Source: Fratercula arctica (taxonomy: Eukaryota > Chordata > Aves > Charadriiformes > Alcidae). From it: DNA of 64,000 bases. Location of the stretch: the NCBI GenBank assembly GCA_947846985.1, contig CANTUZ010000001.1:34930727-34994726 (forward strand), read 5' to 3'. The notes under the pieces were generated by a model, which was not told the origin of the DNA, did not search any database, and saw only the letters and a list, made by a program, of their open reading frames with translations. Of this stretch, positions 35,531-49,046 are shown in pieces; position 1 is the first letter of the stretch, and every line of letters begins with the position of its first letter. The position numbers and the translations under genes are program-made.

Positions 35531-38500
35531 ATTCTCAGAGCTAGTGGATCTTCTGGAATGCCTGTGCTTATCCTGGAGCCATTAGATGGGTCTCTGTACT
35601 GGAAAAGATAAGTAAAATGCATCAAAAACATAGCCTGCCCCATAAACACTGGGTAGCGTGGGATAGATTCTCCTATTCTTATTCAAACTTGGAAGATTGC
35701 ACCGGAGACAGCAATATTGCTTGGAAAGGAAGTTCAATGTTAATATGAATAAGTGTGAAAGATTCTGACCTTTTGTTGTTAGTGTAGTTATTAAACCATA
35801 TTTTTCTAATATGAATGAAAAATGCAGGTTCTCAGTTAGTGTGCTACAAATACCTAAACTGCAGTTATCTGTAGCACTTGTACTGACTTTATCTAACCTA
35901 CATTATAAACATTCCCGTATTTTTTGTCCCTGAAAAGCTTCAGGCATCAACCGTGCTTGTGACCTAAGCATAATCTCAAACTTGCTTTCAATTATTTCTA
36001 GCCCAAGAGGCCTAGACTATACAAACCTAGTTTGAAAACCTGAAAAAAGCCCCCATGTTTTTACTTTTCCTGTTTGATACAAGTTATACATAAGAGCCAT
36101 TTCAGGGCAAAACATTTGTCTCTAATATCTGGCAGTCTAGTATTTCAGTTTTTATGTACTAGCCCAGAAGCTTTGTTGAACTTGGAGATTATTGTTGTAA
36201 TTATTATTTATAACTTCTATTGCCACAATACCTTGGACAGTCAAGCTCCATTTCTGCCAGATACTGTACAAGAAAAGCACAAAACAACCCCCCAGGAAAG
36301 ACCCCAAACCCTGGTGTGGTGTGGGCACTTCAGGATACCCTGGTATCTTGATTTTCTTTCCTATTCTACATGTTACACAGACATTGAGGATCCTTTGGAA
36401 CAGAGAGAAGATGCACAGTAATGACAGAGTGCAAGCTTTTAAATAGGTGTAAATTCGTATTTTTATCTGTACAGTGTCTGTCTGTGAAACCTCACTTTAT
36501 TTTAATTTGATTTGCCTCCTTTTTCAAATGAAACGTTGAGGTTTTCTGTGATATTTTTACTGGCTGATGTATAAAATAGGATATATTGTATTTCATAACA
36601 GGTTTTTATGCTTGCCAAAATAGATTGTACAAAGCCTAACGGTAAATAGAGATAGTTTAGTTCTGTCTTGAAGATAGAGCACTAAGAAATTGGGTCCATC
36701 ACTGTCATTTTTCTCAGAGATTCCTCTCATCTGTCACAACAGAGTAGTTATGAAAAATGAAACCATAAATTCAATTTAGAGGGCAATTTGCAGCTAATCT
36801 TTGGAGTAATTCCAGTGTGAATAATGCAGCAATTTGGATGCATGGTCAGTCAATTCTGTCTCTGATTTATTAGGATTTAAGAATTTTTTTTCTTTCATTA
36901 ATGATAATTACCCAAGAAGAGAAAATAATTTCTCAAAAATTATCTGTCTTCACATCTGTGGTCTCAGTTTTGAGAAAGGCTGCAATGTTTTTTAAACTTA
37001 TTATTATAGAAGGGGGAAAAGCTTTTTACAAAAGATATATGAGGTATTTAAATTCTGAACTGTATCTCTTTACAGCACATGTGTGAACTGATCAGCACTG
37101 GTTTATGGCTGCTTTTATATGACTCCCATTAGAGCTAACATTTTGAATATCTCAGCATAAGGACACTGGGATTTGCTATTGATTTTCCACACTTCTTACA
37201 CCTTGAAGATTGCATTAAAATCCAGCTGAAGCAAGAGTGACATTTTTTGTTCCTGTTTAAAAGTCAAATTTATTATCTGAGACTTTTTCTACTTATTAAA
37301 TCCCCACTTTGTCTGATACATTATTTATGTATATTTTTTGCTATATCTTTCCTTCAGTTCTCAAGGTCTTCTCTTGATTTTAACAGACAGCATCTACCAC
37401 AGATACATACAACAGATATTATCCATATGTTTGTGTCTGTCTGTTGCTAATAGGAGGCGTAAGGCCAGAGGGAAAAAGAGCTCATTTAACATTGGCTTTG
37501 TGCTTTAGTCAAAATTTTTAGACACCTAGAGAAGTACTTCTCATGAAGTAAGTGCCTTTGAAGACCTCTAGAGGAAGATCTCAAGCTAGATGCCTTGACT
37601 TACTGTGCCTTCAAAGCCTCCTGCCTCTCTCCAGTGCTGATGAAGGAATGAGGTACTTCAAGGGTGCTGGCTCTCAAGGCACCTAGAAAGTAGCTGCTAG
37701 CTAGAGAGATTGAAGCCTAGCCTTGCTCCTCACACCTGACACTTAGCCTTCTTCATTAGCTTTGTGTCAGGCATCTCTACTATCACATTATTGCTCTTTG
37801 TAGGGAAAGCATTTCTTGATTATGGTCAAAGAGAGTGAAGAGGGACAGACCAGGGTGCTTCAGAAGGCTTAGCCCACAGACAAAGTTTTTACTTATATAT
37901 CCTTGTTCCTTCCAACCATGGATTCCTATTTCTACCAAAGTATTATTCTTTCTTTTTTTTTTTGTCTTTGTTAAAATGCTGCAGAGTTAATTTACCTACT
38001 TCAGGGTTCAGAGCAGCAGGCTCTGAGCTACAATGCCAATCAAAGTCTGAGATGCAATCCACAAATTTGTGCATCCTGGCCTTCCAAAATCAAGGGTGAT
38101 GATTCCATCCCAAAAGCTGAAGAAATACTTTCTTCCCTGGCAGTATTACAGTTAGGCATCTAAACAAGAAATCATGTATGCTCGGCAAATTTTTTTAGTT
38201 GAAACATTATGTTGCATATGAATCAGTAGAATCTGCCAACTGAAACATACTGTCATTTTCCCCATGTTATTAAGTATTTTGAGTATTTAAAATGTGTTAT
38301 TAAAATTCTTGAAGCCTTGCTTTTATGTAAAATGCTATTTAGCTAATTTTTAGTTGAATTTTGCACCTGACAATAGATTTCATATAAACACGGGAAAAAG
38401 GAGGAAAGACAATTACCTGTTTTCACACATTTCCTTACACTAGGCTATGAGCCTTTTAAAACAGGTCTGTAAAACTGTGAACCTGGAAATGGTTTATGAT

Positions 38501-39722
38501 TGCTGAAGAAAGTGTGTTTGCCTTCCCTGAGCGCATCATCTTTTTATACCTGTGAGGAGAGTTTAAGCTGGCTTCACAGGAAATTCACACACTGATAGCA
38601 ATTCTCGAATCATCATACCACGAGACGAGTGTTGTTTAAAAAATAAAACATTTATTTTCTCTTTTGAATAAGTCCCATGATTTAGTTTTTACTTGCTGAA
38701 TAGGTTTCCAGGAATGTTCTTTTCTTACTATTTTTTTAAAAACAGATTTCTTCACAAATGCCTTGTAGTCTTATAACCTACTGGTCTCTGGTCTTTTTCA
38801 CTTCCCCTCAGCTAAAGGTCAGTCCTATTAACAAATTTCTATGTGAAGATGTTAGAGAATAGTATTTTGCTCTAGTGGCACAACACTATAGCTTTAAACC
38901 TTCACAACTGAAAGATTCTGTGTAGCCTTCTTAATGTTGCAATTCCGTTTGAGAATAACTTCAGACTGCATCACAACTTCCACCATAATTACAAAAACAT
39001 CTCGGTGAAACAGTACTTAATTTATTATTAGTCTATCTAACTAGTTTCCCTAAGCATGTCTAATTAAGATATGAAAAAATTATATTTATGTAGTTCCAGT
39101 TCTCTGAACATTTAAAATCTTTTCCTGACTGCAGGGAAGGTGATGATCGGTCTGTGAAGCAGGGCCATTTTTGGGATGGAGCCACCTTACCTGTTAACTT
39201 CCAGAAGCTGCGAGTTGTTTTTTCTGCCTCTAGCTCCCATGACAAGGACTTCTGATGACTTGTTTTGCCTGCAGTGCTGTTGCGCACACCTTGACAAACA
39301 CGCGGTGACTGCAAGGCAACCGTGCACATGCAATAAGCGAAATACAGATGGGGTACAGCAGGCTTGCTGGGAGCATGAGGTGAACGTTCATCCAGCAACC
39401 CAGCAGACTTCCCTATAAAGTCCAAAGCTTACCAGTAATAGTGAAATTCTGCCAATTATATGGAGGGGTATGGGCAAGTGTGATGCTTATGTAGGAATCT
39501 GGTCCTACATCGGTATGTGGCCTCCCTAGCAGGCTGCCACAAATCACAGTTCAAAGCAGCTTTCAGTACCAAATTCTTCTTGTATTTCAGAACTCAGGAG
39601 AGGTCTGAAAACGCAACGCACAGTCAGTGCAAAGACTAGCCGTCACAATTTCATAGCTACATGCTACAGAGCTGGTACACCCAGCACGGCCTTGACTGAT
39701 CTGCCGGGTCGCTCCAATGGGT

Positions 39723-39742
39723 GTCAATCTACACAGATTGAC
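39723..39742. repeat. Perfect inverted repeat, 8-bp arms
   Basis: GTCAATCT, spacer ACAC, AGATTGAC. Capable of a small hairpin; the arms resemble TGATTGAC-type PBX half-sites with one mismatch. Function unknown. Confidence 0.6.
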
Positions 39743-40725
39743 CAGCAGTTCTCTTCCACAATACCGCTAGGCTCCAACTAAGCAGAGAGTGGGAGCTGCA
39801 AGCAGATTAACCTTTGCTTTGGAATCTCAAGGCAGGTAATATATTATACAGCCAGCCTACTAAAGATCCGGGCCTTGTGTTAATGCTATAAGAGAAAATA
39901 AATGGGAGGGAAAGCGGGATGCTGCACAATGTTTTTCAGTTTTATTTCTCTCCCCAGTATATGTCACCTGCCAGGTTACCTTTTTTCTAGTTGAAAACCT
40001 TTTAAAAAAAATCCAGCAGGGTCTATGGCAAACTAACTTATAAGAAATCACTGAAGCAGGGGATGAACAACTTCTTTCAGCTCCCTGCCAGTTCTGTAAG
40101 GTCTGAACCAAGTGCAGCATGCAAACTTGGATTTACTGTGACTTCGTGCATTGTGCCGGTTGCTGAATAACCTCAAATTGCTTTAGGCAAATGCTTCTGG
40201 GAACATTACTCCTTTTTTCACTTATCGAGGGGTTTAAAGTCTTCATTAGCCAAGGGATAAATACACCTGTGGAATTAATTTATCAAATTAATACTTGTGT
40301 TGTCGGGCTGCATTCTTTCAGTTGCTTATCTTAACAATGACTTGAAGTGTGTAGCCAAAGTGAGATTTGCTTACAAAAATAAGGGATTTCTGTAGACACA
40401 CAGTAGGCTTGAGATGGATTCACAGTGTGCATGAAATTACATGCAAAATTAAATTATGGATGGTAATGCGTGCATGGCGTTCTCAGCTGAGTGTCCTTAA
40501 GTGTAAAATACAAAATTACATGGGCTATTTTATTCCAGAACACACATAAAGCCTGTGTTTTGTACCTAGACATCATCAGCTGATTGATTTTAAGGAACTG
40601 GAACAAGTATTTATATCACTCCATAGTATAAGCTATACAAATACTTGTATGTTAGCTGAACACAATTGTTCAAAACTGAGTGTTTCTAGTTCACATGAAA
40701 TGTTGAGATTTTCAGTTTTCCCTGA

Positions 40726-40745
40726 CTGATTTTTTTAAAAATCAG
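40726..40745. repeat. Perfect AT-rich palindrome, 9-bp arms
   Basis: CTGATTTTT, two-base centre, AAAAATCAG. Likely chance in AT-rich DNA. Confidence 0.6.
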
Positions 40746-42818
40746 AGTTTCCCTCAAAGCTATTTGTAAAGCAAATTGCAATATTTTACAACATTTCAGT
40801 TTAAAATTAAAATTATTTTCAGAAGTGTGCTTTTCCTTTTGTATCTTATATTATTTCACAACACAAACCCAGAAATTAACATTATTATGCTATGGTATAC
40901 AAACTGGAATTAGGGAAAGGTTAATTTCTCCTACATTTGAGTTGCAGGCATCCAAATCAGAGCCAGTCATTTAGAATCCCTTCAGGACTGTCAGAGGAGA
41001 TTGGCACCTCTCAACTGAAGCTAGACAACTTCAGTAAGTCACATGAATCACAAAGCACCCACCTTACTCTCATATCTCTTAAGGGAATCTGGATGAAATG
41101 TAAGTATTGTAACTTCTGTAGGTGTCAAAGTGAGGTGAGATAAATTGCCCCTTACATGTCCTGCTATGACATCATATGATGACCAAAGTATTTCAGTATA
41201 AATGTGAAGTGTAGTTATTACTTTATATATGTGGTGGTACTTGATATAGATGGTCGGTATCAAGCATAATTTCTTATTTCAAGCATCCTCTTCAGAGAAT
41301 TGGAGGATGAAAATAATGGAAGCAATCAGGTTTGTGTTCATCTCACCTAACTTAAAGCATTTAACTAGTTTAACTTAATAATTAAGTTGAAAGCTTAATT
41401 GCCTCTGTAATCAATGGTGACAGGCATCTCAAGGGTCACATCTTAAGTTGGCTGAATAATCCTCTGAAGGTATCTCTTTTTCTAGGGACTTCAAGGTATA
41501 GCATAGAATAACACGGAACATCAGCTGGAATCCCTGCATATTGGGACCTATTTTCCTGAAACTCATTTAAATCCCAGACGTCAATTTAATTGTCCAGATT
41601 TTCAGGACTGTCTAAGCTTAAGGCCATCTAAATTTATTACTTAGCTCTGTACTTAGCTTGAACCTCCCTGGGCACCTGAATCTAGGAACCTGTGCGTGTT
41701 CATACTTGGGAGTTACACATTAATTTCCCACCAAAGTTCTTCTGCAAGTCATATTCAGACATCTAACCTCTATCTACATCACAGCATTAATTTGCTAGGG
41801 AAATCAGGAGTGTTAGATGTGGTTACCACCAATTTTTGCCTCACTGCTGGCCAGTTAGACCATTCATCACGGAGACAAGAGAGCTGGAAAGTAGAATCTC
41901 CTTAGCCTGGAAACCAAATCCACATCATTTACATTGTAGGAACGTGTATAACCACCTGGGAAGTAGCCTTCACAAATACATAAATGCACACCTTTTGAAA
42001 CAGAGACCCTGTGCTGCCATTAGAGCAAGAGTCAGAGAAAGGGAGCTGGAAGGAGGGATCTTGCCCTGACCTACTAGTGCACTAAAGTGAAAGAAAAGAG
42101 GCAGATTGGACCAAAGAACACAATTAATTAATATTTTCTATTGGTTCCTTGTATTCAAAGTAAAGGTGTTGACAAGTCTCATAAGCTGATCTGCTGGAGA
42201 CTCCAGATTTTTAGCAATAAAGACCTACCATAATTAGAGGATCTTTCTCTACAGGCCTTCAGAGGTGCCTATTTTTTTTCTGTTGTCTTCATACAGAATA
42301 CAGGTTTAAAGAATGCTACTTTTTCCCCTGCAAGCCTTCCTGCCTACTACCCTAGTCAGCTAAAATGTCTGTGAAAGAATTTACAAACTAAATTCCCCAC
42401 AGATTCTGATTTAGGATTTTTGGTTTGGTGCCTAAGGTGGAGCAGGATGAATCTGTGCTGAGGTACTCACCAGTGCGGAAGATCTTTCCAAAATTTTTGT
42501 GTTGGCTGAGAATCATTTTTCTAAGATAGTGCAAAAGCTGTTCCTTAGATTTATAAACAGCCATCTAACTTTCTAGATCAAAAGCATGAAATTGTTTGAT
42601 TACAACACAGACTGATCCAGAAAAAGAAGATGTTTCCAGCAGCACTAGATAAGATTGGTTCATAATAACATTTCTAAAATTAGAACATTTTAATTATCAT
42701 ATTATTCATATTAAGACATATTAGCAGCAATGTAGATTGCCATGTCATAACTAATATGACTGGAAATACGTCCTGTATTTCATGTTTCTGTTTGTATCAT
42801 GAAAGATATGAATAAATT

Positions 42819-42832
42819 AAAAAAAAAAAAAA
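42819..42832. repeat. Poly(A) run, 14 bases
   Basis: Homopolymer after 'aataaatt'. Simple repeat with no retrocopy evidence. Confidence 0.85.
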
Positions 42833-43294
42833 GAATTGCTATTGGATTATATTTTATTTCAAATTAAATTTAGAGAAATAATTAAGGAAATATCTTGGGA
42901 AGTGTTCACCAGAAGTGAAAACTCCACTTTTGACATATTGATTTGAATACTGGATTATGGAATTAGTCTCGCCAAAAGTACATGTTTACGTATGACCTAG
43001 GGTGACTAGTTCAGATGAGAATGCCTACACTAGATGTACTTAGCATGCAATTCAGTTGCCTAAACATAAACTTTAGTGACATGCTGTAGGGTACCTGTGA
43101 TAGCAACTGTGCTGGGTTGACCCTGTCTGGAAGCCAGGTGCTCACCAAAGCTGCTCTATTGCTCCCCCTCCTCAGTTGGACATGGGAGAGAAAACATAAC
43201 GAAGGGCTTGTGGGTTGAGATAAGGACAGGGAGAGATCACTTACCAATTATCATCATGGGCAAAACAGACTAGTCTTGGGGAAAATAAATTAAA

Positions 43295-43300
43295 TTTATT
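43295..43300 (-). terminator. Retained poly(A) signal AATAAA of LTR copy B
   Basis: TTTATT on the given strand reads AATAAA on the - strand, the sense strand of the LTR. The corresponding 21 bases are missing from copy A. It could act as a polyadenylation site for - strand transcripts, but no use is shown. Confidence 0.6.
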
Positions 43301-43521
43301 ACCAATAAAATCAGTGTAGGATAGTGAGAAAACAAACCCAGATCTTAAAACACTTTCCCCCCACCCCTCCCTTTTTCCTGGGCTCAGCTTCACTCCCAAT
43401 TTCTCTATCTCCTTCCCCCAAGCAGCGCAGGGGGATGGGAAATGGGGGTTGTGGTCAGTTCGTCACACGTTGTCTCTGCTGCTCCTTCCTCCTCAGGGGG
43501 AGGACTCCTCACGCTCTTCCC

Positions 43522-43800
43522 CTGCTCCAGTGTGGGGTCCCTCTCACAGGAGACAGTCCTCCATGAACTTCTCCAATGTGGGTCCTTCTCACGGGCTGCA
43601 GTTCTTCAGGAACTGCTCCAGAGTGGATTCTTTCCATGGGGTGGAGCCCTTCAGGAACAGACTGCTCCAGCGTGGGGTCCCCATAGGGTCACAAGTCCTA
43701 CCAGCAAACCTGCTCCAACACAGGCTCTCCACAGGGTCACAGCTTCCTTCAGACACATCCACATGCTCCAGCTGGATATCTGCTCCACCGTTAACCTCCA
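43522..43800 (-). repeat. Shortened ~48-bp unit array inside LTR copy B
   Basis: Five regularly spaced units (spacing 46, 45, 49, 48) are followed directly by the terminal unit, with a short partial 'atgctccag' at 43,762. Relative to copy A, the two units equivalent to those at 20,522 and 20,576 are largely gone. This fits unequal exchange or slippage within the array, or different source subfamilies. Confidence 0.75.
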
Positions 43801-44539
43801 TGGGATGCCAGGGAACAGCCTGTCACATCATGGTCTTCACCATGGGCTGCAGGGCACCCATGCCTGGAGCACCTCCTCCCCCTCCTTCTTCACTGACTTT
43901 GGTGTCTGCAGAGTTGTTTCTCTCACATAGTCTCACTCGTCACTTCCAGTTGCTGTTTTGCTGCAGTTTTTTTCCAGTTCTTAAATATGTTATCCCAGAG
44001 GTGCTACGGCTATTGCTGATGGGCTCGGCCTTGGCCAGCAATGGGTCTGTCTTGGATCTGGCTGGCATTGGCTCTATCAGACATGGGGGAAGCTTCTGGC
44101 ATCCTCTTACAGAAGCCACCCCTGTAGCCTCTCCATTACTGAAACTTTGCCATGCAAAACTAAGACAACAGCAAAACAATGACATACACAATAGAGAAAT
44201 TACGGGACAGCTGTGATGACAGCTGCATATACTAGTCCATAATGGTGCCTATGCTGAGGCTGTTAAATTGCACCCCCAAAATAAAATGAAAGAAATGGTA
44301 CCCAATACGACTCCCATCTCCAAATATAAACAATATTTTTAATGTAGAAAATTGCAAGCCTAGAGATGCAGATTTTTAAGGCATCTGTCATGTCTGAATT
44401 CTTACTGTATGAACCAATAAAGGAAGCATACTCACTGTAAGAGTTGGAAATCAAACTTCTGCATGTGCCATTAATATAATTGCAGCAGATGGAAGGCTTT
44501 AGAACATGTTTTTCATTAAGCAACCATTTTTTAAAATGA

Positions 44540-45000
44540 TGATAAATGGGAATTAGAATAGGCTTGCAGAAGGGCTACTGAGATGACCAAGGAGACAAAG
44601 GGCCTATCTCCTGTAAGAGGAAGTTTAAAAATTTAACTTGTTTACTTCAGACAAAAGCATCAGAGAGGAGTAAACAGCAGGAAAAAAAGAAGAGCTATTT
44701 AACTTAAGGAAAAATTTTAGTGTAAGTACGAGTGTATGTAAGTTGGCCACAAATAACTGAGCTCTAAACTACATGGGTGGTTTTTGATCAGAGTAATGAT
44801 TTTCAGAACACCCTTCCAAGTGGACATCAAGTGGACTAGTGACATCAAAACTCCTTCCTCTCCCCTGTCCTTGTCCAAAGGTTTTAAAACAGAAGATGAT
44901 GAATTTATGAATCAGATTATCTGCTGTGATTGGCTGTGGCAGCGGGTGGTGAAATCCCCTAGCTGCCTTCTTACTGCTAAATAAAAGAGGATCAGAGCTA
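44540..45000 (+). mobile_element. CR1-type LINE fragment, + strand, C-terminal RT and 3' region
   Basis: Sense-orientation text follows an old CR1 family block by block: 'aacttgtttacttcagacaaaag' (about 44,634; compare 'cttgtttagcct..caaaaag'), 'gagctatttaacttaagg' (about 44,691), 'taagttggccacaaataa' (about 44,739), 'aacacccttccaagtgga' (about 44,808; family 'aacagccttccaag') and 'gttttaaaacagaagatgatgaa' (about 44,880). No intact frame. It lies 350 bases to the right of LTR copy B, in the opposite orientation. The 3' end is uncertain and may reach about 45,070. Confidence 0.72.
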
Positions 45001-45875
45001 GACTGGCATGGCCTGGCTCATCCCCTCATTGGGGAAGTGTAGGCGGCCCACACGGCATGGCACTTGGCTTTGGTCTCCCCTGTAGCTCATGTGATGCCCT
45101 TAGGAAATAAAAGCTATGTTGTGTGGTTTGTTTTTTTTTTTTAATTTTCAGTTCAAAGCAACTCAAATGATCTGAGGGATGTGCTGTAACCCACCAGAGT
45201 GATGTTTTATAGCATGAAATAGGTATGTGCTGCACACCTACAGATTCACTGCCCAGCACCCTGTACCTGAGGGTGCAAAACCTACTGAGGTTTTTTGGTT
45301 AGTGCTGTTTTTTTGTTTAGTTACGCTTAATTTACAAATCACATTTCAAGGCTCAGTTCTTCAGTGGCCATCAGATCAGTGACAGAAAACTGGGAAATGC
45401 CATGTTTTTGCTGATGACTGTCCATACAGGACCTCATATGCTCTCTGTCAGAACTGTGGGGAGCGTGTCACTTCCAGGGGAACGTGGGTGGAGGAAACCA
45501 CGCCTGGTACAATCTCATCCAAGCTCTCTCCTGGTGTGAGGGATATCCCTTGTCTTGGAGACAGCTAGTTGGAGCAGCCCAAAGCAGAGCGGGTGAGGAA
45601 GTTAACAGGGCAGCAATGTGGGTGATTAGGGGTGTAGTGCTTGATCTTATTCCCTGGTTCTCTTTTGTACAGCTGTGTTATTATAATATCCTGGGTGAGA
45701 TTCATTATCCTCGATAAAAGTGTGCTTGAGAAATTCAAAAAAAGGTTTAATAGGTACAGGTAACCTGGTAACCATGGTAAGTCTAAGGCAGTACAGAAAG
45801 TATTCCTATAAATAAAATACTATTAGTAGAAAAAATCACCTTCTTAGACTTAAAATTATTGTCCTTATTTTGCCG

Positions 45876-45894
45876 CTACCAGCCTTGCTGGTAG
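45876..45894. repeat. Perfect inverted repeat, 8-bp arms, 3-base spacer
   Basis: CTACCAGC-CTT-GCTGGTAG. Could form a small hairpin; no terminator or known RNA context. Function unknown. Confidence 0.6.
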
Positions 45895-46309
45895 AAGATG
45901 ATCAGTCTAAGGAGTTTTATGGATGTGTTAGTGAGACTGAGAGTACTCCTTATGAAATGTATGAACTTCTTAACCATAGGTGTTGATTTTCATTGGATTT
46001 CAGTTGTTTTCGACAACAGAAGTGGCTATGAATTCTGCTTTGAAGGTAAACTGACTTTGTTGTTTACATGTAGTTGTTCCTTCTGTGCAGGGGAGCAGCA
46101 GTTTGCTCCTTTTGCTCAGACAGCCAAATGCTGTGGGCATGATGCGTGTTAGGACCCCACTGGTGGCTTGAATTGGGATCTGCTGAAACTAGGAGCCATG
46201 CCTTTCTCTCATGATCAGTTCTGTTCACACAGCTGGCATGTAACAGCATAAATGACAACAAAGAACAGTGCTAAACCCTGTTAGCAGTTTCCCTCTTTGC
46301 TTCCCCTTT

Positions 46310-46395
46310 TAGTTTATTTATTTTAATAAATATAAATTATATGTGTATATAAGTTATATTCATACATATATATCATAAATATATATATCTCAGTC
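46310..46395. repeat. AT-rich low-complexity tract (TA/ATA)
   Basis: Irregular TATA, ATATAT and TTATAT words including 'catacatatatat'. Simple-sequence DNA. Confidence 0.85.
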
Positions 46396-49017
46396 GGGAA
46401 TAATCAGCGAATTAAAAGAATTAGTTACACTGGCAGCAAGTGATGTCCTATATGTGGGTATGAAGGGCAACAGAGGTTGGAAGAATTACTTGAATTCTGA
46501 CAGAGATAAGGTTGTGTGCAGTGTTGTGCATCCAAAACTAGATGTAAAAACATTATCCGATTAGATTTTGATAAATGTGTCAGGATCAGAGATGGAGGTG
46601 AGTCAGTCTGTATCACTTTTTGCTGGAAGAAAGATCTTCAGTGTTTTTCAGGGGAGGGAAAGGTTGAGAAGAGGAGGAAAGAAAAGAAAAAAATCTAATT
46701 TTGTGTGAATGAAGTTGATGAATGCATGAGAGTGAAAAACTGAAGAAACTTACACTTTTGTGATGTGAGTACCAACTTATTGCAATAAAGAGTACAAAAT
46801 TATTGCATTAATAACAATGGCTTACAGAACTGAATGAATGGCTGCAATGATTTGTGCAGTTGCCTGGATTACATATACTGCCACATACAGGCTCAACATA
46901 CTGAGGTGTATTAAAACTGTTGGTAATGTTGATGGTGAAACATAAAACTTACCTTAAAACTCAGATATTTATCAAAAGGTTTGCTAAGGTTCATGGGCCT
47001 TTTGAATGAACTTGAACAGAATTACGGCTTTGCAATGACATCATGAAAAATTTGTGGTGCAATATGAAACACAGTAAAACTCCTCACTTACAGAGGCAAT
47101 TTTCAGCCAGGCAGCACCTAATACCTCCTGCATGTTAGTGAGACAAGCATATCACAGCCCTTGTGCCTTTGAGAATCTCTCTTCAAATAAAATAGATGTT
47201 GCAATATAGAGCGTCTTTGCATCTCAAGTTTAAATGGCAGATTGTAATTAGTGTTTAGAGCATGTGAAATGTGACTTGGGGAATCTGCTGTGTATGGCTT
47301 ACAAATTCTGATTAATTTTGCAAAAAACTGTTTCATTTGGTGCCTCCATATGTGATGAGTCACCTAGAGCTGGCGAGATTCCTGACACATATTGCCTGTC
47401 CTGTCTGAAAGATATCACAGACCTTCCACAGGAAGGTTGTTTAGCATTAGGGACTGAGAAGTGGTAAAACAACGCGTGTGCTAAGGAAAAGAGTGAGAAA
47501 AATCTGTTTTGACAATGTTATCTGAGGGAAAATGGAATGGGGAAATATACCTTGAACCTCTACACAAGAACAAGGACCAAAAGTGTAAAAGCAGGTTTAA
47601 AGGGATAAAGGTGAAAAATCACAGGATTTTTGGTAGCTCGCTTCAAACTCAGTGCGGACTTCCAGCTACCTTGCACAGCCTACAACACATATGATGCAGC
47701 TCATCGCTATATGATGTATTCAAGTGAAAAAAAACCCAACTGGATGATATCAATGATTTATACTAAAATAAAATAGAGACTTTTTTCTTTTTCCACAGTT
47801 ACATCCAAACTTTCTTTCAGTGCTTCACACCTGGAGACAGATCTGATCACATAGAGAGAAGGTCAGATTCAATATGATGGGAAGCCAACTAGGTTGGGAA
47901 ATGCATATGAACCAATACGTACTCCAGAGAAGTTATGATGAGAAAGACTGAGGAACAGAGACTTTTAAACTTGAAATCATATTGATACAAATCTGAAATT
48001 TACTCAGGATTTGTCAGGAAACTGATGTACAGAATGAGGAATAGGAATTTTACTGCTTTGTCTGGAAGTAAAAAATATACACACATATTTCCTAAACTGC
48101 TTGTGATTTAAAGTGATTATTTTTACAAACTTTGGCAAAGTTTGTGTATTATGTGTTCAACTGTCTCATCTTCTGGAGAATATAATCAGCCCTATACATC
48201 TACAGGGAACATAGCCACTCCTGTTAAGTATGAATATAGATGAAGGATTGCATTGCCATATTTTAAGGTATAAAAAAAACAGAGGAGGATCAAATATTTA
48301 TTTTTACAATAGAATCATCCCTTCTGTGTATGTGGGGGGAAAAAAAGACCCCAAATGTTCTCTTCATGGCAGAGGCATTTTGTATGTTTTCAAGGCGAAA
48401 AACCCCCAATGTTCCCGCATTTTTGTGTTATAAGAATAATCTTTTCCTGGTCATGCCTTTTTCTTTCATTGGCATTAGCAAAGTGTTTCCTCAATCCAGG
48501 ACTTAGGTTGCTTCATCTGACTGAGTAGTCTTCAAAGTATTCTCAAGTAAATTCTCTCCTTCCTTGAAATATTTTTCCTTTCCTTATCTCAACATTAAGT
48601 ATCTTCGCATCACTCAGTCTACAGGGGTTACTAACAGCTCTCTCCAGAAAACAGTGGCTTGTATGTTTATTTCCATATTCTGTTCTTCATATGATATCAG
48701 ATAATACTTGCTTGGTGTGCCATGGCTGCCTTTAAAAGAAGTGAATCTTGTTTAAAGTTTTCAATGTGGATTTTCCCCAAAGAAACAGACAGGAAATATG
48801 AGGACCTCTCAAAATGGAGTGGCAGTAGTGAAGACAGGACAAAGAAATGCCATCTGTGCTCGTTTAATACACTCTTACAGCAACTATTATTAGGGCACAA
48901 ATAACCCTTATATTAAACTAAGATGCTTGTCTTTGTACTGTGTGGTCTGACTCTGACTGCAGGATCATCTTAAACCTCGAATCTAAATCACACTCCTAAA
49001 CCTGGTACACAGTGTTG

Positions 49018-49046
49018 GCTCCTAGGAGATTAACACCGCTAGGAGC
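49018..49046. repeat. Inverted repeat, 8-bp arms with 13-base spacer
   Basis: GCTCCTAG at 49,018-49,025 and CTAGGAGC at 49,039-49,046. Possibly a fragment of an old repeat, function unknown. Confidence 0.5.

Larger units (their letters stand above)
35531..43107. other. Unique stretch, no gene seen
   Basis: No exon or RNA gene recognised. Open frames of up to 121 codons (39,060-39,425, - strand) show no family signature. Small inverted repeats occur at 39,723-39,742 and 40,726-40,745. Segments near 37,500-37,700 and 41,530-41,680 have the worn 'cacct'-rich look of ancient repeats, but I cannot classify them. An A run lies at 42,819-42,832. Confidence 0.5.
43108..44190 (-). mobile_element. Solo LTR of the same avian endogenous retrovirus family, copy B, - strand
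   Basis: Aligns with 19,892-21,046 in the same orientation. The left edge 'gtgctgggttgaccctg' is the complement of the LTR 3' end, and the right edge near 44,190 is the likely 5' end (reads TG.. on the - strand). It keeps an AATAAA poly(A) signal on the - strand (43,300-43,295), absent in copy A, and a TATA-like 'catatttaagaac' near 43,990-43,978. The internal ~48-bp array is shorter than in copy A: units start at 43,522, 43,568, 43,613, 43,662, 43,710 and 43,780. No internal viral genes or second LTR were found nearby, and no target-site duplication was identified. A 255-codon antisense frame on the + strand is not considered a gene. The two copies lie 23 kb apart with unrelated sequence between them, so they are separate insertions and not the two ends of one provirus. 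Confidence 0.82.

Noticed and set aside
39060..39425. 121-codon - strand frame
   Set aside because: No recognised family, no splice-site or start context. Length is possible by chance.
19892..44190. The two LTRs as ends of one large provirus
   Set aside because: The 22 kb between them has no gag, pol or env text and contains independent CR1 and SINE insertions in unique DNA. The LTRs also differ in unit number and deletions, so they are independent insertions.
43449..44216. 255-codon + strand frame, the longest in the window
   Set aside because: It lies antisense within LTR copy B, and its length comes from the ~48-bp units being near a multiple of three. No known protein domain.
46150..46175. 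CTCF-like 'ccccactggtggc'
   Set aside because: One base short in the centre of the CTCF core, so it does not fit the consensus.
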